NCBI GenBank assembly: GCA_009928665.1
Contig: SACF01000001.1
Span: 62,001-126,000 of the forward strand
Source of the DNA: Alphaproteobacteria bacterium
GTDB taxonomy: Bacteria > Bacteroidota > Bacteroidia > Bacteroidales > FEN-979
DNA: 64,000 nt
Direction: 5' to 3'
The notes under the pieces: model-generated
Told to the model about the DNA's origin: nothing
What the model saw: the letters and a program-made list of their open reading frames with translations, nothing else
The model's database searches: none
Shown: piece by piece, positions 44,205 through 51,617 of the stretch
Numbering within the stretch: the stretch's first letter is position 1
How the letters are laid out: every line of letters begins with the position of its first letter
Made by a program: the position numbers and the translations under genes

Positions 44205-45005
44205 CTATTTTTTGAGGTGGAGCGTAAAATGATCCCAGTCTAGCCCGACCGTCATCGACTCCCTGAATATTTTCAACTCCTGGGCAGACAACGTTACGGA
44301 GATCACGCATTCTTTTCCGGTTTCGGCCTGCGAGAAAGCCTTCCCTTTGGCATCGATAACCATGGAGTCGCCCGTATGCGCTGTACCATGGCCGTCGATA
44401 CCAATCCTGTTCACCCCGGCAACGTAAACCTGATTCTCGATCGCCCTTGCCATCAGCAGGGTTTTCCATATGTGGGCGCGGCTTGAGGGCCAGTTGGCAA
44501 GACACACCATCAGGTCATATCCGTAACAACCTTCTTCATACGTATTTTTTATCCAGACAGGAAAACGAAGGTCGTAACAGATTACTGGTTGTATATTCCA
44601 TCCTTTGACAGTGAAAACAGGCTTTCGTTTTCCGGCTGAAAAGATCCGGTATTCTTCACTTAAACGAAAAAGATGCCTTTTATCGTATGTCTGAAAATTG
44701 CCGTCAGGAGCTGCACAAACCATCCGGTTGAAATGGTACTTCCCCTCCCGGATTATCAGGGTTGTCATGATCGTGGCACGAAGCCGGGCAGCCATTTCCT
44801 TTATGAATCCGACCGATGGCCCATCCATCTCTTCAGCACACAGCCCCGGATTGATCGAAAAACCGGTATTAAAGGTCTCGGGAAGCAGGATCAGATCAGT
44901 GGGTTCCTCAATCGTCAGCAAAACCCTCCTGAAATGCTCCCGGTTCCTGACGGGATCCTCCCAGTAAAGATTCGATTGTACCAGGGTAAGTCGCAGATCT
45001 TCCAT
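44205..45005 (-). CDS. Nitrilase-superfamily amidohydrolase, omega-amidase (YafV) type
   Basis: 266 residues. Catalytic triad: Glu in ILLPETFNTGFS, Lys in TYDKRHLFRL and Cys in QPVICYDLRFPVW. The ETFNTGFS and CYDLRFP variants are those of omega-amidases, which hydrolyse 2-oxoglutaramate and 2-oxosuccinamate as metabolite repair. It opens the leftward run of five genes, though its function is not obviously linked to the glycan genes that follow. The 239-nt gap to pgk (45006-45244) contains only the pgk promoter element. Confidence 0.92.
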   Translation of the reverse strand: MEDLRLTLVQSNLYWEDPVRNREHFRRVLLTIEEPTDLILLPETFNTGFSINPGLCAEEMDGPSVGFIKEMAARLRATIMTTLIIREGKYHFNRMVCAAPDGNFQTYDKRHLFRLSEEYRIFSAGKRKPVFTVKGWNIQPVICYDLRFPVWIKNTYEEGCYGYDLMVCLANWPSSRAHIWKTLLMARAIENQVYVAGVNRIGIDGHGTAHTGDSMVIDAKGKAFSQAETGKECVISVTLSAQELKIFRESMTVGLDWDHFTLHLKK

Positions 45006-45212
45006 AAACAGTTATTTAGTTTTGTTTTCAACCCGTTTCCCCGGAACTGGCAGGATCATCACCTTCGGCCTGAAAAACAGATTGACAACAAAATGCAAAT
45101 TCCTTCGTTCAGATTACCTGAACCACAGCATCCATGCCCCTGCGGGAAAGACCTGAACAGTTCAAAGCCAGGGTAAAATTAAAAATATATGTGTTGTGGC
45201 GCTGAAAAATTT

Positions 45213-45220
45213 TAATTTTG
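45213..45220 (+). promoter_or_regulatory. Promoter -7 element TAATTTTG
   Basis: TAnnTTTG match 24 nt before the pgk ATG at 45245. It precludes much of the longer open frame from 45218. Confidence 0.55.
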
Positions 45221-45244
45221 TTCCCTAATCAAAATGAAGTATTT

Positions 45245-46435
45245 ATGTGTACGATTGATCAATATTCCTTTAAGGATAAAAAAGCGCTGATCAGGGTCGA
45301 CTACAACGTTCCCCTCGACAGCCAGTTTCATATTACCGATACTACCCGTATTGATGCCACCATACCGACTCTCACCAAGATATTGAACGACGGCGGATCT
45401 GCTATTTTAATATCGCACTTAGGCCGGCCGAAGGGTGGTCCCGAGGAGAAGTATTCACTCCGGCACCTCGTTCCTTATCTTTCTGAAAAAATCGGTCGGC
45501 CCGTTCTTTTTGCCGACGATTGCATCGGCTCCCAGGCAATTGACCTGGCCGGATCGCTGAACCCCGGCAATGTACTGTTGCTCGAAAACCTCAGGTTTTA
45601 CAAAGAGGAAGAGAAGGGTGATTTGGAATTTGCAGGAAAACTGTCCCGTTTGGGTGATGTATATGTTAACGATGCCTTTGGAACCGCACACCGTGCCCAT
45701 GCCTCCACTGCCGTTATCGCGCAGTATTTCCCCGGAGCAAAGATGTTCGGTTATGTGATGTCGAATGAGATCCTCAACATCGACCGTTGTCTGAAGGACA
45801 GCAAACGCCCGTTCACCACCATTCTGGGAGGGGCCAAAGTATCGACCAAGATCGAGATCATCAACCACCTGATGGATAAAGTGGATAACCTGATCATTGG
45901 CGGGGGCATGATGTTCACTTTCATCCGGGCCCTGGGTGGCGAAACCGGAGCCTCCATGGTGGAAGAGGATTATGTGGAATTGGCCAAGAATATCATCGAG
46001 GGCGCCAAATCGATGGGAGTCAACTTGTACATTCCGCCCGATGCGATACTGGCCGATGCCTTCTCAAATGATGCCAATAAAAAAACAAGCAGTGCCTACG
46101 ACATTCAGATTCCATGGATGGGATTGGATATCGGACCCGCAACCTGTCAGAAATTCAGGCATGTTATTGAACAATCAGGAACCATTTTATGGAATGGTCC
46201 GATGGGAGTGTTCGAGATGAACAATTTCGAAAACGGCACCAGGTTTATCGCGGAAGCGCTGGCCGAAGTCACCGGTAAAGGAACTTTTACCCTCGTCGGG
46301 GGCGGCGATTCCGTTGCAGCAATCAACAAATACGGATTGGGCGACAAAGTCAGTTACGTCTCCACCGGTGGAGGCGCTATGCTTGAATACATCGAAGGAA
46401 AACAACTCCCGGGAATCAAGGCAATTCTCGATTGA
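45245..46435 (+). CDS. pgk: Phosphoglycerate kinase
   Basis: 396 residues from MCTIDQYSFKDKKALIRVDYNVP. Motifs: ISHLGRPKGG, NVLLLENLRFYKEEE, TILGGAKVSTKI and LVGGGDSVAAINKYG. It transfers phosphate from 1,3-bisphosphoglycerate to ADP in glycolysis. Its stop codon overlaps the next gene's start as TGATG, so translation is probably coupled to the glycosyltransferase. Confidence 0.97.
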   Translation: MCTIDQYSFKDKKALIRVDYNVPLDSQFHITDTTRIDATIPTLTKILNDGGSAILISHLGRPKGGPEEKYSLRHLVPYLSEKIGRPVLFADDCIGSQAIDLAGSLNPGNVLLLENLRFYKEEEKGDLEFAGKLSRLGDVYVNDAFGTAHRAHASTAVIAQYFPGAKMFGYVMSNEILNIDRCLKDSKRPFTTILGGAKVSTKIEIINHLMDKVDNLIIGGGMMFTFIRALGGETGASMVEEDYVELAKNIIEGAKSMGVNLYIPPDAILADAFSNDANKKTSSAYDIQIPWMGLDIGPATCQKFRHVIEQSGTILWNGPMGVFEMNNFENGTRFIAEALAEVTGKGTFTLVGGGDSVAAINKYGLGDKVSYVSTGGGAMLEYIEGKQLPGIKAILD

Positions 46436-47478
46436 TGCGGATCATCCTCAGCAGGACCGACAGCATCGGCGACGTCGTACTGACCTTGCCTGTGGCCGGG
46501 GTTCTGAAAGAGCGCTTTCCCGGAAGCACCATTATTTTCATCGGGAGGTCCTACACCCGACCGGTAATTGAACAATGCCGGTATGTTGATCAGTTTGTCG
46601 ACTGGGACGAGATCAGGATCGGGAGTTCACGCACGAAATTCGCACTGCTTCGTATCTTCACGAAATGTCACGCTGAAGGCCCTGCTGCATTTTTAGCCTC
46701 CCTTCGGGCGGATGTGATCGTTCATGTTTTTCCGGTCCGGGAACTATGCAAGGCTGCTAAAATGGCGGGTATCCCGTGGCGCATAGGCACCTCGCATCGC
46801 TTCTTTACCTGGTTTACCTGTAACCGGCTGGTGCATCTTTCACGCAGGAAGTCGGTACTGCACGAAGCCCAGTTGAACCTGAAACTTCTTGAGCCGCTGG
46901 GGATCCGCCGGGATTTTTCTTTACAAGAAATTCCCGGGTATTACGGACTGACAGGCAGAGCCGCCCGGAATGAAAATTATTCCGGAGCCGATGGATCGAA
47001 AAAGGGTCTGTTTAATTTGATAATCCATCCGAAATCAAAAGGAAGCGCACGGGAGTGGGGGCTTGAAAACTTCGGGAAGCTCATTGATTTGCTGCCGGCC
47101 GACCGGTTTAATATTCTTGTAACAGGAACGGCTGCCGAGGGCGAACGGATGAGGGATTTTTTACACCGGTATCGCGACCGGATCACCGACCTTACCGGCC
47201 GGTTGTCACTCAGCGAACTAATTGCCCTGATTTCCAGGAGCGACGGGTTTGTTTCGGCCAGCACAGGGCCGTTGCACCTTGCCGCGGCTTTGGGAATCCG
47301 CGCTGTAGGCCTCTATGCTCCCATGCGACCGATCTTCCCGCAACGATGGGCCCCCCTGGGTGAACGGGCCTCCTTCCTGGTTCTGAATAAAAAATGTGAT
47401 GCTTGCCGCCATTCCGGCGATTGTAGCTGCATCCGAAGCATCACTCCGGCAGAAGTCTTCAGCCGGCTCATAAAATGA
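46435..47478 (+). CDS. Family 9 glycosyltransferase (heptosyltransferase-like)
   Basis: 347 residues. N-terminal MRIILSRTDSIGDVVLTLPVAGVLKERFP and C-terminal IIHPKSKGSAREWGLENFGKLIDLL, then SASTGPLHLAAALGIRAVGLYAP, are signature GT-B motifs of the Waa heptosyltransferase family. It probably adds a core heptose (or another sugar) to lipopolysaccharide. One base overlaps pgk; several Cys residues near the C-terminus (CDACRHSGDCSC) are unusual and could bind metal. Confidence 0.92.
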   Translation: MRIILSRTDSIGDVVLTLPVAGVLKERFPGSTIIFIGRSYTRPVIEQCRYVDQFVDWDEIRIGSSRTKFALLRIFTKCHAEGPAAFLASLRADVIVHVFPVRELCKAAKMAGIPWRIGTSHRFFTWFTCNRLVHLSRRKSVLHEAQLNLKLLEPLGIRRDFSLQEIPGYYGLTGRAARNENYSGADGSKKGLFNLIIHPKSKGSAREWGLENFGKLIDLLPADRFNILVTGTAAEGERMRDFLHRYRDRITDLTGRLSLSELIALISRSDGFVSASTGPLHLAAALGIRAVGLYAPMRPIFPQRWAPLGERASFLVLNKKCDACRHSGDCSCIRSITPAEVFSRLIK

Positions 47479-47484
47479 AGCGCT

Positions 47485-48009
47485 TTATTTTTGAATCTCT
47501 TTCCCTGTCGGCCAACTTGGGAATTTGATCTCTCCTCCGAACTCTTTCATCAGATAGGGAAATATCAGTGAAACCGGTCCGTAAAACTGGGATCCTTTTT
47601 TGTCGGCGGCAGTCACGGTATTTTCATTGCGATCGATGCTGTTGGTAATGAAGATCAGGATGGAGACCATTATCATTCCCTTCACAACCCCGAGTACGGC
47701 GCCACCCAGTTTGTTCAGAAAACCCATACCCACCACATCCACCAGTTTTTCAAGAAGCTTAGCCACGATGAATACGATAAAAACAACCAGTAAAAAAGTG
47801 AGCGTGAAGGAAAGGACCGGAAGCCATTTACGCGAAGGTCGCAAATGTTCCATCAGCGTGGCATCGAGATAATTCGAGAAAAAAACGGCACAGTAAATGC
47901 CCAGGACCAGTGCTGCTATGGAGGCCAAACTGATGATGATCCCTTTCCGGTAGCCGTTTATGGCGAATAAAAACACCAGGATCAGGATGATGAAATCGAG
48001 GTAATTCAT
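47485..48009 (-). CDS. CvpA family membrane protein
   Basis: 174 residues, four predicted TM helices. NYLDFIILILVFLFAINGYRKG at the N-terminus and LLEKLVDVVGMGFLNKLGGAVLGVVKGMI match CvpA (colicin V production protein) family. The family is linked to envelope integrity and stress, precise role unknown. It is the third gene of the mlaE-mlaF-cvpA group and ends 6 nt from the convergent glycosyltransferase gene. Confidence 0.88.
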   Translation of the reverse strand: MNYLDFIILILVFLFAINGYRKGIIISLASIAALVLGIYCAVFFSNYLDATLMEHLRPSRKWLPVLSFTLTFLLVVFIVFIVAKLLEKLVDVVGMGFLNKLGGAVLGVVKGMIMVSILIFITNSIDRNENTVTAADKKGSQFYGPVSLIFPYLMKEFGGEIKFPSWPTGKEIQK

Positions 48010-48024
48010 CTTTTTGAATCGTGT

Positions 48025-48771
48025 TTACTTTTTCAATCTGGATGTCAGCTCGGTTCCGAAAACAAAATCATTGAGTTTCTGATTATCCGTATGAAGAATA
48101 GTCGATTTATCGCCCTGCCACCATAACTCTCCCTGATAAATAAATACTACGCTGTCGCCGATACTGAGAACCGAATTCATGTCGTGGGTGTTGACGATGG
48201 TGGTAATATTGTACTCCTGGGTGATCTCCTGGATCAGGTGGTCGATGACTCCGGATGTCTGAGGGTCCAGTCCGGAATTGGGCTCGTCACAAAAAAGGTA
48301 CTGGGGATTCATTGCGATGGCTCTGGCAATCGCAACCCTTTTGCGCATTCCGCCACTGAGTTCCGAAGGCATCAGTTTGTTGACATTTTCAAGGTTCACC
48401 CGGTTAAGTACAAAATTAACCCGGTCAAGTTTTTCATCTTCCGGTCTCGAAGTGAACATGTTCAGAGGGAACATGACATTTTGCTCCACATTCATCGAAT
48501 CGAAGAGGGCTCCGCCCTGGAACAACATGCCAATCTCCTGGCGGAGTTTCTTGCGTGCCTCAAAATTCATCTGTGTGAAATTCCGATCGTCATACACAAC
48601 CATCCCTTCATCTACTTCAAACAGGCCTACCAGACATTTCATAAGCACAGTCTTCCCCGAACCACTCTGCCCGATGATCAGGTTGGTCTTCCCTTTCTCA
48701 AACGAACAACTCACCCGTTTCAGAACCTGATGATCGCCGAATCTCTTACTGATATTTCGTCCTTCGATCAT
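48025..48771 (-). CDS. mlaF: ABC transporter ATP-binding protein, MlaF type
   Basis: 248 residues. Walker A GQSGSGKTVLMKCLVG, signature LSGGMRKRVAIARAIA, Walker B YLFCDEPNSGLDPQTSG and H-loop VNTHDM. The DEPNSGLDP and GGMRKR variants are those of Mla-type phospholipid transporters. It pairs with the MlaE permease whose stop overlaps its start by 4 bp. Expected role: energising phospholipid movement between inner and outer membrane. Confidence 0.94.
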   Translation of the reverse strand: MIEGRNISKRFGDHQVLKRVSCSFEKGKTNLIIGQSGSGKTVLMKCLVGLFEVDEGMVVYDDRNFTQMNFEARKKLRQEIGMLFQGGALFDSMNVEQNVMFPLNMFTSRPEDEKLDRVNFVLNRVNLENVNKLMPSELSGGMRKRVAIARAIAMNPQYLFCDEPNSGLDPQTSGVIDHLIQEITQEYNITTIVNTHDMNSVLSIGDSVVFIYQGELWWQGDKSTILHTDNQKLNDFVFGTELTSRLKK

Positions 48772-49511
48772 GTCAGTAAAAGTTGCGTAAGCACCAGGTT
48801 GAACAGGATGATGGTGATGCTGCTGAAAACGACTGCCTTGGTACTCGCCTGTCCCACTTCAAGCGCCCCTCCGTTGGTCATATATCCGAAGAAACCCGAA
48901 ATGGAAGAGATAATAAATGCGAAAAAAACCGTCTTGGTAAGGGCATAAAAAATGGTATAGCCTTCAAAATCGATCCGGATGCCTTCAATGAAATCGTTGG
49001 TCGAAACAAGTCCCGAAGCCGACATGGCAAACCAACCGCCAAGGATACCAAGCCACATGCTGAAAACGATAAGAACCGGGTTGATCAGAACAGAAGCCGT
49101 GATCTTTGGAAAAATCAGGAAATTCGCCGAATTGACACCCATGATCTCTAAGGCGTCAATCTGCTCGGTCACCCGCATGGTACCAATTTCAGATGCAATC
49201 CGCGATCCGACTTTCCCGGCCAATATCAGACTGATCACGGTTGGAGAAAATTCGAGGATAACCGACTGGCGGGTCGTGAACCCTACCATCGACATGGGAA
49301 TCAGCGGGCTGTCGATGTTATAGGCTGTCTGAATGGCCACCACCGCGCCCATGAAAACCGATATGAATGCAACAATGCCGAGGGATTCCAGCCCTAAGCT
49401 GTTGATCTCATGGATGAGTTGTTTCCAGAAGATCTGCCTTTTCTGCGGGCGGCTGAAGACCTTCTGCATCAACATGACATAACTCCCAATATTGGAAAAA
49501 ACCTTCAGCAT
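48768..49511 (-). CDS. mlaE: Phospholipid ABC transporter permease, MlaE type
   Basis: 247 residues from MLKVFSNIGSYVMLMQKVF. Motifs: GLESLGIVAFISVFMGAVVAIQTAYN and ARIASEIGTMRVTEQIDALEIMGV-like (GSRIASEIGTMRVTEQIDAL), diagnostic of MlaE. Five or six TM helices. The open frame extends to 49700, but the extra 63 residues have no family counterpart, and the normal length is about 250. No MlaD-type substrate-binding gene is adjacent in the window. Confidence 0.93.
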   Translation of the reverse strand: MLKVFSNIGSYVMLMQKVFSRPQKRQIFWKQLIHEINSLGLESLGIVAFISVFMGAVVAIQTAYNIDSPLIPMSMVGFTTRQSVILEFSPTVISLILAGKVGSRIASEIGTMRVTEQIDALEIMGVNSANFLIFPKITASVLINPVLIVFSMWLGILGGWFAMSASGLVSTNDFIEGIRIDFEGYTIFYALTKTVFFAFIISSISGFFGYMTNGGALEVGQASTKAVVFSSITIILFNLVLTQLLLT

Positions 49512-49627
49512 ATAATGTTTTTTGCTAAAATACCAAATTCCGGAGAATTGACGTTTTAAAATCATAAGATTTCTGATCCGGGTCTGACAGGCAAGCCAAT
49601 CATCGGGTAAACTGTTCAATTTTATCG

Positions 49628-49635
49628 TACTTTTG
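49628..49635 (+). promoter_or_regulatory. Promoter -7 element TACTTTTG
   Basis: TAnnTTTG match upstream of the small lipoprotein gene at 49741, on the plus strand and divergent from mlaE. Confidence 0.4.
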
Positions 49636-49740
49636 CCTGATCCGTAGCTGTTGATCAAGGTGTTCGGTGCGAACATGTGCAGTTTTGGTGCGAAAATCAA
49701 TGCGTTTAAAGCCCGGCGTCTGCATCCTAAATCGGTGAAT

Positions 49741-49890
49741 ATGTCAAAACGAAGATGGTTTCGTGATTTTATTTCGGTTGCATTGGTGTTGTTATACCTT
49801 ACCCTTATCGCCGCTTCCTGCAGTTCAACGAATCAGGCTTACCGGGGAAGCCGGCACCCGAAAAATTGTGATTGCCCAAAATTCAAATAA
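49741..49890 (+). CDS. Very small lipoprotein, unknown function
   Basis: 49 residues. A basic N-terminus (MSKRRWFRD), a hydrophobic stretch and lipobox LIAASCSST, then a short polar tail with CDCP near the end. Small lipoproteins of this kind are common in Bacteroidota and often unannotated. An in-frame TTG at 49651 would lengthen it without a plausible signal. It ends 15 nt before the SprT-like gene. Confidence 0.6.
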   Translation: MSKRRWFRDFISVALVLLYLTLIAASCSSTNQAYRGSRHPKNCDCPKFK

Positions 49891-49905
49891 ATTCTGTCAC
49901 CCCCC

Positions 49906-50601
49906 GTGCAACTGTCTCTGTTTTCAGGTATTTTCACCGATCACCTTCCGGGTTCCCGGGTCCCAAACGAAGATTGGTCTTTCCTCAAGGAATATCTTCC
50001 ACCGCTTGCCTTTGAACGGGTGGAATACCTGTTGAACACAGACCCGGTACAGATCCTCATTGCCCGAAACCGGATTTCGAAATCAGGCGATTTCAGGGCA
50101 TCCCACCGGGGCAATCCGGCCCGTATCACGGTGAACGGAAATCTGAACCCCTATGCCTTCCTGATTACCCTCATCCATGAACTGGCTCATCATGCAGTAT
50201 GGAGTGATCACATGAGCAATTCCCGGCGCTTTAGCCTTCATCGACGGTCGCGGCCCTTACCGCACGGCAAAGAGTGGAAAGCCCGGTTCCGAAATATGAT
50301 GCATCCCTTTCTTGTCGCCGGAGTCTTTCCGGTAGACCTCTTTCAGGTCCTAACCTCCTTTCTTGATAATCCCAGGGCATCCTCCGCTGTCGATCACAGG
50401 CTTTCAGTGGCGCTCAGAAACTATGATCCGCCCGATCATACCATACGGCTCGATGACCTGCCCTACGGCAGTTTGTTCAACCTCCATGGAAAAAGGACGT
50501 TCCGGAAAAAGGAGAAACTACGGACCCGCTATCGTTGTGTTTGCCTGTCGACCGACAGGGTATACCTGGTCAATGCCGGCGCCCGGGTCACCGCACTTTG
50601 A
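49906..50601 (+). CDS. SprT-like zinc metallopeptidase-domain protein
   Basis: 231 residues with a GTG start. The zinc motif HELAHH lies in LITLIHELAHHAVWSDH at about residue 87, followed by HGKEWKARFRNMM, a SprT-like pattern. The C-terminal ~90 residues include LPYGSLFNLHGKRTFRKKEKLRTRYRCVC and look like a small RNA/DNA-binding or zinc-free finger domain; Cys count is low. Activity unknown. Its 3' end overlaps by 14 bp the convergent sorting-domain remnant. Confidence 0.85.
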   Translation: MQLSLFSGIFTDHLPGSRVPNEDWSFLKEYLPPLAFERVEYLLNTDPVQILIARNRISKSGDFRASHRGNPARITVNGNLNPYAFLITLIHELAHHAVWSDHMSNSRRFSLHRRSRPLPHGKEWKARFRNMMHPFLVAGVFPVDLFQVLTSFLDNPRASSAVDHRLSVALRNYDPPDHTIRLDDLPYGSLFNLHGKRTFRKKEKLRTRYRCVCLSTDRVYLVNAGARVTAL

Positions 50602-51031
50602 TCACCTTCGCCGAACGACTGCTTTTATCTTCGGAAGCAACGAGGTAGTAAGTTCCCGGTAAGAGGGATCCAAGGGATAACCGGATGGTGTGGCGACCCG
50701 GTTGAAACGCGGGTTCAGACCAGCTTCTAACCTTTTCACCAGCCTGGTTATAAAGGATCAGATTCATAACGCCCGATCCGTGATGTATAACCTCAACCAT
50801 AGCCTGATCTGTTAAGGGATTTGGCAGCACGCGCAGACCTGAAACAAGCGAAGAACCATTCTGATTGCTGATCCCTGCTGCAGGATCAAAGAGGGCACTG
50901 TAAACACCATTTCCGTGAGTGCCAATCGCAATGAAACCATCGGTCATGCGAACATCAATATCATCGACCAACACAGTTCCAATGGAAATTTCATGGAATG
51001 TTATTCCAGGTCTGACCGCCGAATGCCGGAT
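50588..51031 (-). pseudogene. 3' remnant of a T9SS-secreted repeat protein
   Basis: The open frame encodes ~147 residues ending in a type A sorting domain (LRVLPNPLTDQAMVEV, LILYNQAGEKVRSW, LGSLLPGTYYLVASEDKSS). Its first part (GTVLVDDIDVRMTDGFIAIGTHGNGVYSALF) looks like the end of a BNR/VPS10-like propeller, so most of the protein is gone. A TGA closes the frame at 51032-51034, and a second frame just upstream (HTEGMNPAFGGQTW) resembles the preceding repeat, suggesting a frameshift. The DoxX-like gene ends only 6 nt further upstream, at 51040. Confidence 0.75.
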
Positions 51032-51039
51032 TCATTCCT

Positions 51040-51534
51040 TCAGTGTGGTGTGAAATTAATGGGTTTTGATCTCCTGAAAACAGAAGCCATAATTTCAATA
51101 AAGGTCTTATCAAAATCTTTTCGCAACAAATAAAACTGTATGGCAGCAATTCCCAGCCAGGGTATTTGAATATACCCAAATGGAGTTATGAGAATTAAAA
51201 AGATTGATGTTCCAATGAGCCCGACTTTTACTTTTTTATGCTTAGTAAGAATCAATAATCCCATGATCAGCTCGAATAACGCTATTACCAAAATAAAAAA
51301 TGCAGGAGCCTTTGATACAATTTCTGAAAACAGGATCCTGTATAATTCCAGGAGCGAGGCTTCTCCCATTTGAACCGTAGATTGCGGATTGGTAACGGCA
51401 TTAACCATGTTAATCGCTATTGCCATTATCAAATAAAAGATTCCGAGAAAAATTCGACCCATGTTGGGTTTTACCAAACATAAGATTATTACAACCAACA
51501 CAAAACCAATGCTCCAAATGATTTTTTCATCCAT
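51040..51534 (-). CDS. Small four-TM membrane protein (DoxX-like)
   Basis: 164 residues. Helices at IIWSIGFVLVVIILCLV, IFLGIFYLIMAIAINMV, APAFFILVIALFELIMGLLIL and VGLIGTSIFLILITPFGYIQI. The arrangement resembles DoxX-like small membrane proteins, whose biochemical role is mostly unknown. Codon use is more A/T-rich than in the flanking housekeeping genes. It sits directly against a truncated T9SS gene, which it or an associated deletion may have disrupted. Confidence 0.65.
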   Translation of the reverse strand: MDEKIIWSIGFVLVVIILCLVKPNMGRIFLGIFYLIMAIAINMVNAVTNPQSTVQMGEASLLELYRILFSEIVSKAPAFFILVIALFELIMGLLILTKHKKVKVGLIGTSIFLILITPFGYIQIPWLGIAAIQFYLLRKDFDKTFIEIMASVFRRSKPINFTPH

Positions 51535-51617
51535 ATCTCAATGATTTTAATTGCTGTTAAATTCCTTTTGTTAATGGTTTCGCACCTTGATTTATGTGCT
51601 AAAATGAGCGACCAATA

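Noticed and set aside
47470-47505. Inverted A/T repeat around AAGCGCTT between convergent genes
   Set aside because: The arms have no loop, so it cannot form a terminator hairpin as read.
48184-48948. Plus-strand open frame (254 codons)
   Set aside because: Antisense to mlaF/mlaE, both unmistakable.
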